Shown here piece by piece: positions 8,571-16,803 of a stretch of DNA of 64,000 nt. The notes below the pieces were generated by a model, which saw only the letters and a list, made by a program, of their open reading frames with translations, had not been told where the DNA came from and did not search any database. The stretch comes from Herbaspirillum autotrophicum (lineage in GTDB: Bacteria; Pseudomonadota; Gammaproteobacteria; Burkholderiales; Burkholderiaceae_D): positions 1 to 64,000 of the forward strand of contig NZ_LFLS01000018.1 in the NCBI RefSeq assembly GCF_001189915.1. The letters are read 5' to 3'. How positions within the stretch are numbered: position 1 is the stretch's first letter; every line of letters begins with the position of its first letter. The position numbers and the translations under genes are program-made.

Positions 8571-9308
8571 ATGAACAAGATATTGATGGTCGGAAATCTG
8601 CTCGCCGCCATGACCATGTCATGCCAGGCCGCAAGCAATGTGGTCGCAGCAGCAAACGGCGCGCCCGGGAGTGATGGCTACAGCGTGGTGACCGGCGGCG
8701 GGAAAAACGTGTCCGGCGCTGGTGACAGCGTCACCGGTCACGGTCCGGTCAAGGAAGCAGTGAGACCTGTCACCGGCTTTAACGCGATCAAGATCGAGGG
8801 GCCGGTCGATGTCACTTACACGGTCTCGGCGACGCCGTCCGTGCGTCTGTTGGCGCAGGAAAATATCTTGCCGCTGATCACTGTGGACGTCGTGGCTGGT
8901 GAGTTGGTTCTGGCAACGAAGCGGGCGTTCTCGACCAGCGCCCCGATACGCGCCTTGATCTCGGGGCCGTCGCCAACCGCCATCCGGATTGACGGCTCAG
9001 GCAGCTTTACCGGCGCCGGACTTGCGGGTGCGGCGTTGCAACTGCGGGTTGCCGGCTCCGGAAACATCAATGCGTCGGGTTCAGTGGATACGGTCGACGT
9101 TGTCGTGACGGGATCCGGGGACGTCGATATCGGCGGCATACGGGCCAGGTCCGCAGCCGTCCGGATCCGCGGTTCGGGTGATGTGCGCGCTTATGCCGCG
9201 CAATCCGCCACGGTAGAAATCGCCGGATCCGGCGATGCGCACATCAAAGGATCGCCACCCAAACGCAATGTGCAACGCGCTGGCAGCGGCGATGTGATTT
9301 TCGATTAG
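8571..9308 (+). CDS. DUF2807 (GIN domain) putative auto-transporter adhesin head-like protein
   Basis: A 245-aa exported protein. It opens with a signal peptide (MNKILMVGNLLAAMTMSCQA; the Cys near residue 18 could also be a lipobox Cys). The DUF2807 domain follows: FNAIKIEGPVDVTYTVS, then repeated glycine-serine turns SGSF, GSGNI, GSGDVDI, GSGDVRA, GSGDAHI and GSGDVIF at the regular spacing of a right-handed beta-helix. A low-complexity linker (about residues 25-60) separates the two. It stands alone with about 600 bp of empty DNA upstream. The family is usually described as envelope-associated and has no proven function. Confidence 0.85.
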   Translation: MNKILMVGNLLAAMTMSCQAASNVVAAANGAPGSDGYSVVTGGGKNVSGAGDSVTGHGPVKEAVRPVTGFNAIKIEGPVDVTYTVSATPSVRLLAQENILPLITVDVVAGELVLATKRAFSTSAPIRALISGPSPTAIRIDGSGSFTGAGLAGAALQLRVAGSGNINASGSVDTVDVVVTGSGDVDIGGIRARSAAVRIRGSGDVRAYAAQSATVEIAGSGDAHIKGSPPKRNVQRAGSGDVIFD

Positions 9309-9466
9309 CGACAGCGGCGGCAGGTGCCGGCAGTAAAAGACGTTTTGTATTTCAGACTATCGTTGTGTCCGGCTATCCGTCGCCGGGGCACCTTCACAGG
9401 TCCGGCAGCAGAAATACCCAATCAGGCTGGCTGCGCACAACGATGTGATGCGTAGCCCGGCCTGCA

Positions 9467-11851
9467 TCAGAAATCGACTTGCGCCGACAGCACAAAGGTG
9501 CGGCCGGAAGCGGTACCGACATAACCGTTCTGCATCACCCAGTAGTTCTTGTCGAACAGGTTCTCGATGTTGGCGCGATAGGTGACGACCTGAGCGGCGC
9601 CCTTGCTGATGTAGCGCGCCCCGATGTCAGCGCGGGTCCAGCCGGGTACCTTCAGCGCATTGGTGTTGTTGTACCACATGGAACCGGTCTTCGCGATGCG
9701 GGTATTCAGCGCCAGTCCTGTCACCCACGGAGTATCCCAATCCAGGCCGAGGTTGAAGTTGTGGTTCGGCACCGCGCCCACTTCCTTGCCATCGGTAGCG
9801 CCACCGGCGGTGTGCGATTGCTGGGTGTCGAAGAAGGTACCGCTGGCATTGAAACGCAGGCCGCGCTGGATTTCGCCGTACGCTGCCAGCTCCAGACCGC
9901 GAATGCGCGCGCGGCCATCTTGGGTGGCATAGGACAATCCGTTGATCACCTCGGTCGAGCCGTTCTTTTGCTCGATCTGGAACAATGCGGCCGTGGTTGT
10001 CACGCGGCCCCAGTCGATCTTGGCACCGGTTTCATATTGCTTGGACTTGGATGGCGCGAACGCCTGTCCCGCGTTGGCGTATTGGGCAGCGGCAAAACCA
10101 CCCGACGTCAGTGCTGCCGTGTAGTTGGCGTACAGTGACAGATTCTCGAGCGGCTTGACGACCACCGCCAGCACCGGCGAAATGGCCGTCTTGTTGGAGG
10201 TTTGCGAAGCGCTTACCAGACTGTGGGTATAGATTTGCTGGCGACGCAAGCCGGCGCTGATGCGCAGGCGATCATCAAATATCTGCACCGTATCGGTCAA
10301 TGCGAAGCTGGTCAGGCGCACCTGATTTTGCGGGGTTTCGGTGCCGCGCGCAAAGCTGATGGCACCCAGCGGCGCAGGGTTATACAGGTTCGATGTGACG
10401 CTGGTCTGCGACAATTTATAGAAGAAATCGGTCTGCTGATCCAGCATGTTGGCGCCCGCGATCAGCGTGTGCTTGATGGCGCCGGTGTTGAAGCGCGTGC
10501 GCAAACCGACGTCGGCCGAGGTGGAAGTCACCTTCTGGTCGTAGTAGCCGTTGGTCACGCTGGTAGCGCCTTGCTCCGTGGTGATGGTGGCACGCGGAAA
10601 ATTCTGCGCCGACTGCGCCACGTGATACCCCACCGCGCCGTAGGCGGTCAGGGTGTCGTTGATGTCATATTCCAGACGGCTGGCAACTGCCTTGTCGTCC
10701 GACTGCATGGTGTTGCCCGGATACAGATTGGTCTTGCCCGACGGTGCCTCAGGCACGCTGGTCAAACCGGCACCGAGACTGAATTGCGGACGGAAGTTGC
10801 GGGCGTCTTCGTGCTGGGTATAGGCATCCAGACTCCAGCGCACGCGGCTGCCGTTGTAGTCCAGGCCGATCGAACCCATGCTTTGTTGCTGGTTGCTGCC
10901 AGACAGGCCGGTATTGCCGTCGGCGTACAGCGCGTTGACCCGTACGCCCCATTCCTGGTTGTCGCCGAAACGACGGCCGATGTCGCCCTTCAGCCCGAAC
11001 TGGGAATTGGACAGGTAAGTCGCCGTCACACTGGAAATCGGTTCTTCGTGCGCGCGCTTGGCGACCAAGTTAACCGCGCCGCCGATGCCGCCGGCCGGCC
11101 CCATGCCGTACATCAGGGTACCCGGCCCTTTCAGCACTTCGATACGCTCGACCATCGCGATTGGCATGCGGGTCAGCGGCACCATTCCATACAGGCCATT
11201 GAACGCCACATCGTTGGCTGACATCGTGAAGCCGCGAATCTGATAGCTGTCGCCGAAGCCGCCGTTGCCATTGGTATTGCGTACCGAGGCGTCGTTGGCG
11301 ATGACGTCGCCAATCGCGCGTGCCTGCACGTCTTCGATACCTTGCGAGGTGTAGTTGGTGGTGCTGAACGGTGTGTCCATCACGCTGGCCGTACCGAGTA
11401 CGCCCAGACTGCCGCCGCGGGCCAGCAAGCCGCCTGCATAGGGCGCAGTGGGATCGGCACTTTCGGTGATGGTCACGGTGGGCAGCACGGCATTGCTGTT
11501 GCTGCCGGCGGTGGCGATGGCGGTCAGCGCGTAGCTGCCGTCGGCATTCTTCACTGCTTGCAGGCCAGAGCCGGACAATAAAGCAGAAAAACCTTCGGTC
11601 ACGGTATAACGGCCGGCAAGGCCTGCGGTCTGGCGCTCACGGGTGATGGATGGATCGAACGACAGCAAGACGCCGGCACGCCGGGCGAAGCTGTTCAGCA
11701 CCTGATCCAGCGGGCCGGCCGGAATGTCATAGGCCTGGCGCTGGCTATCGACGGCTTGCGCCTGCAGGCTGACCATCGGCATCGCGAAGACGGCCAGTAC
11801 GGCCAGCCGGGCCAGGGTCGGGCGGGAAGGGAAACGAGGCAGGGTTTTCAT
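9467..11851 (-). CDS. TonB-dependent siderophore receptor with STN signalling domain
   Basis: A 794-aa outer-membrane receptor. After a signal peptide ending near LQAQA, residues about 38-112 form the secretin/TonB short N-terminal domain (YDIPAGPLDQVLNSFARRAGVLLSFDP) that passes the ligand signal to FecR. The plug follows (about 150-270, VMDTPFSTTNYTSQGIEDVQA, VERIEVLKGPGTLMYGMGPAGGIGGAVNLVAK). The beta-barrel fills the rest and ends in the typical terminal Phe (VLSAQVDF). It is downstream of fecI and fecR on the same strand. The ligand is a ferric siderophore that cannot be named; no biosynthesis genes are nearby, so it is likely a xenosiderophore. Confidence 0.95.
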   Translation of the reverse strand: MKTLPRFPSRPTLARLAVLAVFAMPMVSLQAQAVDSQRQAYDIPAGPLDQVLNSFARRAGVLLSFDPSITRERQTAGLAGRYTVTEGFSALLSGSGLQAVKNADGSYALTAIATAGSNSNAVLPTVTITESADPTAPYAGGLLARGGSLGVLGTASVMDTPFSTTNYTSQGIEDVQARAIGDVIANDASVRNTNGNGGFGDSYQIRGFTMSANDVAFNGLYGMVPLTRMPIAMVERIEVLKGPGTLMYGMGPAGGIGGAVNLVAKRAHEEPISSVTATYLSNSQFGLKGDIGRRFGDNQEWGVRVNALYADGNTGLSGSNQQQSMGSIGLDYNGSRVRWSLDAYTQHEDARNFRPQFSLGAGLTSVPEAPSGKTNLYPGNTMQSDDKAVASRLEYDINDTLTAYGAVGYHVAQSAQNFPRATITTEQGATSVTNGYYDQKVTSTSADVGLRTRFNTGAIKHTLIAGANMLDQQTDFFYKLSQTSVTSNLYNPAPLGAISFARGTETPQNQVRLTSFALTDTVQIFDDRLRISAGLRRQQIYTHSLVSASQTSNKTAISPVLAVVVKPLENLSLYANYTAALTSGGFAAAQYANAGQAFAPSKSKQYETGAKIDWGRVTTTAALFQIEQKNGSTEVINGLSYATQDGRARIRGLELAAYGEIQRGLRFNASGTFFDTQQSHTAGGATDGKEVGAVPNHNFNLGLDWDTPWVTGLALNTRIAKTGSMWYNNTNALKVPGWTRADIGARYISKGAAQVVTYRANIENLFDKNYWVMQNGYVGTASGRTFVLSAQVDF

Positions 11852-11953
11852 AGGTTTGTACGGTGATTTGCAAAGGTGCTATCAAGTAAACCGAATGCGC
11901 CGCGAAAACCTGCAGAAGAAAATTGAAAAAGATTTCTGGCTTTATTTTTGGCC

Positions 11954-12937
11954 TCAGGCAGCGGGGCGTGGACGCAAGGTGATCCAGTAGGAAGTGAAGG
12001 TATCGATTTGCACCGGCAAGGTCCGCGCAATCGCAGCCAGGATGCGCGCGGGCTGGTCAATGGGGAACACGCCCGAGATCGGCAGGCTGGCGATGGCCGG
12101 GTCGCAGCGCAGCTTGCCGGGCATGTTGCGGTCCAGTTCAGCCACCAGTTCACCGAGCGGCATGTGATTGGCCACGATGACACCATCGGTCCAGGCCACC
12201 GTTTCTTCCTTGGCCGGCGACACATCGCCGACCAGTCCGCGCCGGTCGAACAAGGCCTGGCGCCCGGCATCGAGACGAATCGCACGCGAGGTCGCGACGG
12301 GATGAAATTCCACCGCTCCTTCGAACACCGCGATCCGCATACCGGCCTCGCTGTCACGCACCTGAAAGCGGGTGCCCAGCGCGCGTGCCAGACCGAGCCG
12401 GGTATGCACCACCAGCGAACGATATGCCCGACCGCGTTCATGCGCCGTAGTCACCAGTACTTCACCACGATGCAGACGCACCAGGCGGCACTGTTCGTCA
12501 TAGGCTGTGTCGATGGCGGTGGCGGTATTGAGTTCGACCACCGAACCGTCGGCCAATACCACGCGCCGGCGTTCTCCGGCGCGGGTCGAATATTCAGCCA
12601 TCAGCGCCCGCCATGGCACTGCTTCGCTGCTACCGGCGGCCACCAGACCGACACCCATGGCCACACACAGGGTCTTGACGGCGAAGCGGCGGTTGTTGCG
12701 ATGGCGCGTATCGCCGTCGCCGATGCTGCCATGCGCCAGCGCGCTGGGCAAAGTGGAGACGCGTTCACTGAGCGATTGCAGCCGCTGCCAGGCCAGTTCA
12801 TGCCGCGCTTCCGCAGCGCGCCAGCGGCGACAGGCTTCGCGTTCTTGCTCGGTGGCGGTGCCGGATTGCAGTCGCACCATCCAGTCGATGGCGAGCATCA
12901 CGATTTCGCCGCCCGGGGCAATGCTGTCAGTCGCCAT
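11954..12937 (-). CDS. fecR: FecR-type anti-sigma/regulator
   Basis: A 327-aa inner-membrane signal transducer. The cytoplasmic N-terminal DUF4880 domain is MLAIDWMVRLQSGTATEQEREACRRW. A hydrophobic segment near residues 87-105 spans the membrane, and the periplasmic FecR domain contains VVLADGSVVELNTATAID, GTRFQVRD and DAGRQALF. In the Fec system it senses the loaded receptor and releases the ECF sigma factor. It overlaps the 3' end of fecI by 11 bp and precedes the receptor by about 100 bp, the standard order fecI-fecR-receptor. Confidence 0.95.
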   Translation of the reverse strand: MATDSIAPGGEIVMLAIDWMVRLQSGTATEQEREACRRWRAAEARHELAWQRLQSLSERVSTLPSALAHGSIGDGDTRHRNNRRFAVKTLCVAMGVGLVAAGSSEAVPWRALMAEYSTRAGERRRVVLADGSVVELNTATAIDTAYDEQCRLVRLHRGEVLVTTAHERGRAYRSLVVHTRLGLARALGTRFQVRDSEAGMRIAVFEGAVEFHPVATSRAIRLDAGRQALFDRRGLVGDVSPAKEETVAWTDGVIVANHMPLGELVAELDRNMPGKLRCDPAIASLPISGVFPIDQPARILAAIARTLPVQIDTFTSYWITLRPRPAA

Positions 12938-13439
12938 ACTGGACCCGGTAACAGGCCACGAAGGCGCGCTTCATGTATTGCTGCACCGAACTCAACGAGA
13001 CGTCGAGGCGCGTGGCGATTTCGGCATAGCCGAGGCCGTCCAGTTGCGACAACAAAAAGGCGCTGCGCACCTTGGCCGGCAACGCGGCCAGCATGGCATC
13101 GATTTCATTGAGGGTTTCCAGCACGAGCAACCGCGCCTCTGGTGACGGCACGTGTTCCGGTGGCAATTGCGTCAGCATCTCGAGGAAGGCGGCTTCCAGT
13201 GCGCAGCGACGAAAGTGATCAATCACCAGGCCGCGGGCGATGGTGGCCAGCAGCACGCGCGCTTCATCCAGGTAAAATTCGCGGCGTGACACCATGATAC
13301 GGACAAAAGTGTCCTGCGCCAGATCGGCCGCCAGTTCCGGATTGTCGGTGCGGCGACGCAGCCAGCCCAGCAGCCAGCGATGATGGCCGGTGTAGAGGCC
13401 AGTCATGTCTGGGTAATGGGAGTGAACAGCGTCGGTCAT
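12927..13439 (-). CDS. fecI: FecI-type ECF RNA polymerase sigma factor
   Basis: About 170 aa. Region 2 is seen in LYTGHHRWLLGWLRRRTDNPELAADLAQDTFVRI and region 4 in LPAKVRSAFLLSQLDGLGYAEIATRLDVSLSSVQQYMKRAFVACY, both typical of iron-starvation sigma factors. It would direct RNA polymerase to the receptor promoter when the receptor binds its ferric siderophore. I placed the start at ATG 13439; longer versions beginning near 13478 would put the promoter and Fur box inside the coding region. A Fur box and a good promoter lie directly upstream. Confidence 0.93.
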   Translation of the reverse strand: MTDAVHSHYPDMTGLYTGHHRWLLGWLRRRTDNPELAADLAQDTFVRIMVSRREFYLDEARVLLATIARGLVIDHFRRCALEAAFLEMLTQLPPEHVPSPEARLLVLETLNEIDAMLAALPAKVRSAFLLSQLDGLGYAEIATRLDVSLSSVQQYMKRAFVACYRVQYGD

Positions 13440-13451
13440 GACGGCAAAAGT

Positions 13452-13497
13452 AATGAGAATGGTTCTCATTATAATCAACAGCCGGCCTTCGCGCCAA
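13452..13497 (-). promoter_or_regulatory. Fur-regulated promoter of fecI
   Basis: Reading on the minus strand, a -35 TTGGCG (13497-13492), an 18-bp spacer and a -10 TATAAT (13473-13468) overlap the inverted repeat AATGAGAATGGTTCTCATT at 13452-13470. That repeat fits the Fur box pattern of interleaved GATAAT-like hexamers. Fur-Fe2+ binding would block the -10 and start site. It lies 12 bp upstream of the fecI ATG. Confidence 0.85.
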
Positions 13498-13870
13498 CGG
13501 GCGCGCAGCCTTAGTTGTTTTTTTCGAACACCCGGTGCGGCGGCTATTGGCCGCCGCAGGTCAAGGGCGGACCGGACTTGCGCCGTGACGAAAGCAAAGG
13601 CTTTCGACAGAATTCAACAATCAAGGGGTCAGCAACGCAGGCGATATTCATGTATGAAACCAGCAGAGAGTAAACAGCGTGATGGGCGCGAAAAATTGTT
13701 CCGCTTGCGCAGCCAGGCATTCCCTCCTTTGAAATTTCCCTCTTCGGTGTTGAACACACGCGAAGCACCTTCTCTTGCCCATTTGCGTCCGCTAAGAGAC
13801 AGCGACCAATTTGAGATACGTCGACAGCACCGCCGCCAACGATCAGGCCTGACTGAGACAAATGCATAAA
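13498..13870. other. Intergenic region upstream of fecI
   Basis: About 370 bp between the fecI promoter and the terminator of the small exported protein gene. Open frames on either strand give no recognisable product and have no ribosome sites. Nothing further is seen. Confidence 0.5.
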
Positions 13871-13927
13871 ACGGGGAATACCGGACGAACGATTTTTCGT
13901 TCATGCCACATTCCGGCCATCCCCGGT
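13871..13927 (-). terminator. Hairpin downstream of the small exported protein gene
   Basis: Two nested inverted repeats: an outer pair CGGGGAATACCGGA with TCCGGCCATCCCCG and an inner perfect stem GAACGA-TTTT-TCGTTC (13886-13901). The structure begins about 10 bp past the stop at 13938 on the minus strand and is a plausible terminator, though no long U tract follows. Confidence 0.5.
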
Positions 13928-13937
13928 TCAACGCCGC

Positions 13938-14270
13938 TTAGTGTCCCTTGTTCATATCAGTCTTGGGTTGCGGCTGAGCGAGCTCAGCATTGCGCTCGGC
14001 GGTCGCGGCTTTCTTTTGCGCCTTCATCTCTTGCTTGGCAGCCTTCTTGTCAGCCTTGCTTTGCTGATTGATCGACTTCTTGTCCGCCTTGTACTCGGCC
14101 TTGGCATCGGCATCGGACTGACGCTTCTGCACATACGGATCATTCGATACGCCATTGGCGGTCGACGCGGGAGCGACCATGCCTGGCGAAGCAGGTACTT
14201 GTGTCTGGGCCATGGCGCCACCAGTAACGGCCAGCATGGCAGCGGTAATGATGAGTTGACGCGTCTTCAT
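13938..14270 (-). CDS. small exported Lys/Ala/Gln-rich protein
   Basis: A 110-aa protein with a clear Sec signal peptide (MKTRQLIITAAMLAVTGGAMAQ). The mature part has almost no hydrophobic core: a Pro/Ala/Ser segment, then residues about 50-95 rich in Lys, Ala, Asp, Glu and Gln (YKADKKSINQQSKADKKAAK), which looks like a long charged helix. This composition is seen in many beta-proteobacterial periplasmic proteins of unknown role. The start is supported by AAGGAG eight bases upstream. A perfect inverted repeat sits about 60 bp upstream at 14331-14345. No function is assigned. Confidence 0.8.
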   Translation of the reverse strand: MKTRQLIITAAMLAVTGGAMAQTQVPASPGMVAPASTANGVSNDPYVQKRQSDADAKAEYKADKKSINQQSKADKKAAKQEMKAQKKAATAERNAELAQPQPKTDMNKGH

Positions 14271-14330
14271 ATGTGAATCTCCTTCTGTTTGATTTCAATA
14301 TTCCGTCACACTGACAGCGGGGACCCTCCA

Positions 14331-14345
14331 ATGTCTGACAGACAT
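14331..14345. promoter_or_regulatory. Perfect 15-bp inverted repeat upstream of the small exported protein
   Basis: ATGTCTGACAGACAT, two 7-bp arms around a single A, lies 61 bp before the start at 14270. It could be an operator; no regulator is adjacent. Confidence 0.35.
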
Positions 14346-14535
14346 CGCCGGACACCGCTACCAGTAAGGCTTTTCGACGGGCACGTATGAATAGAAGGGG
14401 GAAATCCGGAATGGTTCAACCCGATTTGAAAGTGTCTGTTAAACCGCTTGCCTGCGGCTTTTTTGTCACGCTCTGTTTATCGGCGATGCAGGCAGCAGCG
14501 CGATGTCCGAAGACCCGTTCGCGCGCATTTTTTTG

Positions 14536-16803
14536 TCAGTTGACGCGCCACCATCCGGGCAACAACTCACGCACATCGGCGCGACCAAAGCGGTCATCGA
14601 TCAAATGGATAAAGCCCCGATCTTGTTGCGTGCGAATGACGCGTCCCGCCGCCTGCACGACTTTTTGCAGTCCGGGATACAAGTAGGTGTAGTCGTAGCC
14701 CTTGCCGAATATCAGGTCCATGCGCTGCCGCATTTCTTCATTGACGGGATTCACCTGGGGCAATCCGAGCGTTGCCACAAAAGCGCCGATCAGCCGGTCA
14801 CCGGGCAAGTCAATGCCTTCCGCGAAGGCGCCGCCGAGAACGGCAAAACCGATGCCTTTGCCACCGTCGGCAAAGCGCTCCAGAAATTCATTCTTTTCAG
14901 TTTCCGTCATGCCTCGCGCCTGCTGCCAGACCGGAATGTCCGGATAGCGCTCCGCAAATAACCCGCTGACTTGCTTCAAATAGTCAAAGCTGCTGAAAAA
15001 AGCCATGTAATTTCCCGGCGCGCTTGCATATTGTTCTGCCACCAGTGTCGCGATGGGCGCAAGCGAGTTGGCCCGGTCCGGATAACGTGTCGAAATCTTC
15101 CGCGCAATCCGCACCGATAACTGTTGTGCATGAAATGGCGATTCGACGTCGATCCAGGCAGTGTCATCCGGCAGACCCAGCATGTCGGCATAAAACTGGT
15201 GCGGCCCCAATGTCGCGGAAAACAAGGTCACCGAATGTGCCGTTGCAAAGCGCTGCTTGAGAAATGGCGCAGGGACGATATTGCGCAGACACAGGACTGC
15301 GTTCGTGCGGTTGCCGGGGCGACCGTCTTTGGTGATATCGAACATGGAGTGTTCGCCGAATACTTCTGCCAGTTTTGAAAACTGCATGGCATCGAAATAG
15401 AAGCGCTGCAGATCTGCATTCATGCTGACCGGTTCTTCTGCCATCAGGTCAGTGATTTCCGTGCCGGCCTGTTGCAAGGCAAAGAGGAATTTGTCGCCAA
15501 TCGCGTGATGCACCTGATACGCACTCTCCTGATGTCGGTACAGCTCGTTCCATTGCCGGTTGACGCGATCAAGCACGCCTTTCAGCGACTTCGGCGCCGA
15601 CTTCCGGGCGAACCGGAAACTGGCTTGATCCAGTTCGGCGGAATACATCTTGCGTGCGCGCTCGACCATGTTGTGTGCCTCATCCACCAGAATGGATGCG
15701 CGCCATTCGTTTTCAACGGTGAGGCCGTAGAGCATCGCACTGACATCGAAGTAATAGTTGTAGTCGCCGACGACGATGTCGCTCCACCGCACCAATTCCT
15801 GACTCAGGTAATACGGACAAACCTGATATTCAAGTGCAACTGCCCGCAGCGTTTGCTGATCCAGCGTGATCGCGCCGACCGCCGCCTGACGCGCGGCAGC
15901 GACCCGGTCATAAAAACCTTTTGCCAACGGACAGGATTCGCCATGACAAGCTTTATCAGGATGCTCACACGCCTTGTCGCGCGCGACCAGTTCCAACACT
16001 CGCAAGGGAAGCGCCGGCTTGCCCTCCCTCTGGGCCTTGCTGATCAGTTCAATCGACCCCAGCGCCAGACGCCGGCCGGGCGTCTTCGCCGCGAGAAAGA
16101 ATATCTTGTCGATTTTCTGACCGGGGCTGGCCTTCAACAAAGGAAAAATGGTGGCGACGGTTTTGCCGATGCCGGTCGGCGCCTGCGCCATTAAATGACG
16201 GCCCGACAAGGCCGACTTATAGACCGATTCTGCCAGATGGCGCTGGCCGGGGCGAAAATCTGCGTGCGGGAATGGCAATGTGGTCAACGCGGCATCGCGC
16301 GCCAGGCGATGTTCGGATTCCTGATCTGCCCAAGCGATGAAACGTTCACATTGCTGATCGAAATACAGTTCCAGTTCATCGGCTGAATACTTCTCCGCCA
16401 ACATGGTCTCTTTTTGACTGCCGATGTCGAAATAAATCAGCGCAACGGTGATCTCCTTCAACCCGCGCGATTGACACAGCAGCCAGCCATATATCTTTGC
16501 CTGTGCCCAATGCAGGTGGCGATGATTTTCCGGCATCGCCTTGAGATCGCCACGGAACGTCTTGATCTCCTCGACCCGGTTGAAGCCGGCATCGTAACCA
16601 TCGGCCCGGCCGCGTACCTGCAACTGTTTGCAGACGCCGCTCAACGCCACTTCGGATTCGTAATATTTCCCGCGACGTGACACCACCGTGCCATGTCCTG
16701 CAATACCTTGCTGCGCTGTCGGCGCCGGCGTAAAGCGCAAATCGAGATCACCGGTCTTGGCGGTAAACTCGCACAGGGTACGGACGGCGACGACGTAACT
16801 CAC
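14536..16803 (-). CDS. XPD/DinG-like Fe-S helicase with RecB-like nuclease N-terminus
   Basis: About 755 aa, starting at a GTG that overlaps the TGA of the upstream nuclease gene (GTGA). Residues about 60-125 carry RGRADGYDAG ... VEEIKTF ... QAKIYGWLLC, matching the D-EXK-QxxxY order of Cas4/RecB-like nuclease domains. The helicase follows: Walker A AQAPTGIGKT (about 207-216), four cysteines of an XPD-type iron-sulphur cluster (CEHPDKACHGESC and a later VCPYY), and the DEAH box ILVDEAHNM. Motif VI is VVQAAGRVIRTQQDRG near the C-terminus. It should be a 5'-3' DNA helicase acting with its VRR-NUC partner in repair. Confidence 0.9.
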   Translation of the reverse strand: MSYVVAVRTLCEFTAKTGDLDLRFTPAPTAQQGIAGHGTVVSRRGKYYESEVALSGVCKQLQVRGRADGYDAGFNRVEEIKTFRGDLKAMPENHRHLHWAQAKIYGWLLCQSRGLKEITVALIYFDIGSQKETMLAEKYSADELELYFDQQCERFIAWADQESEHRLARDAALTTLPFPHADFRPGQRHLAESVYKSALSGRHLMAQAPTGIGKTVATIFPLLKASPGQKIDKIFFLAAKTPGRRLALGSIELISKAQREGKPALPLRVLELVARDKACEHPDKACHGESCPLAKGFYDRVAAARQAAVGAITLDQQTLRAVALEYQVCPYYLSQELVRWSDIVVGDYNYYFDVSAMLYGLTVENEWRASILVDEAHNMVERARKMYSAELDQASFRFARKSAPKSLKGVLDRVNRQWNELYRHQESAYQVHHAIGDKFLFALQQAGTEITDLMAEEPVSMNADLQRFYFDAMQFSKLAEVFGEHSMFDITKDGRPGNRTNAVLCLRNIVPAPFLKQRFATAHSVTLFSATLGPHQFYADMLGLPDDTAWIDVESPFHAQQLSVRIARKISTRYPDRANSLAPIATLVAEQYASAPGNYMAFFSSFDYLKQVSGLFAERYPDIPVWQQARGMTETEKNEFLERFADGGKGIGFAVLGGAFAEGIDLPGDRLIGAFVATLGLPQVNPVNEEMRQRMDLIFGKGYDYTYLYPGLQKVVQAAGRVIRTQQDRGFIHLIDDRFGRADVRELLPGWWRVN

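Noticed and set aside
13440..13478. Upstream start for fecI
   Set aside because: Would place the promoter and Fur box inside the coding sequence.
13544..13931. Minus-strand frames of about 100 codons upstream of fecI
   Set aside because: No ribosome sites, Arg/Ser/Cys-rich composition typical of chance frames in GC-rich DNA.
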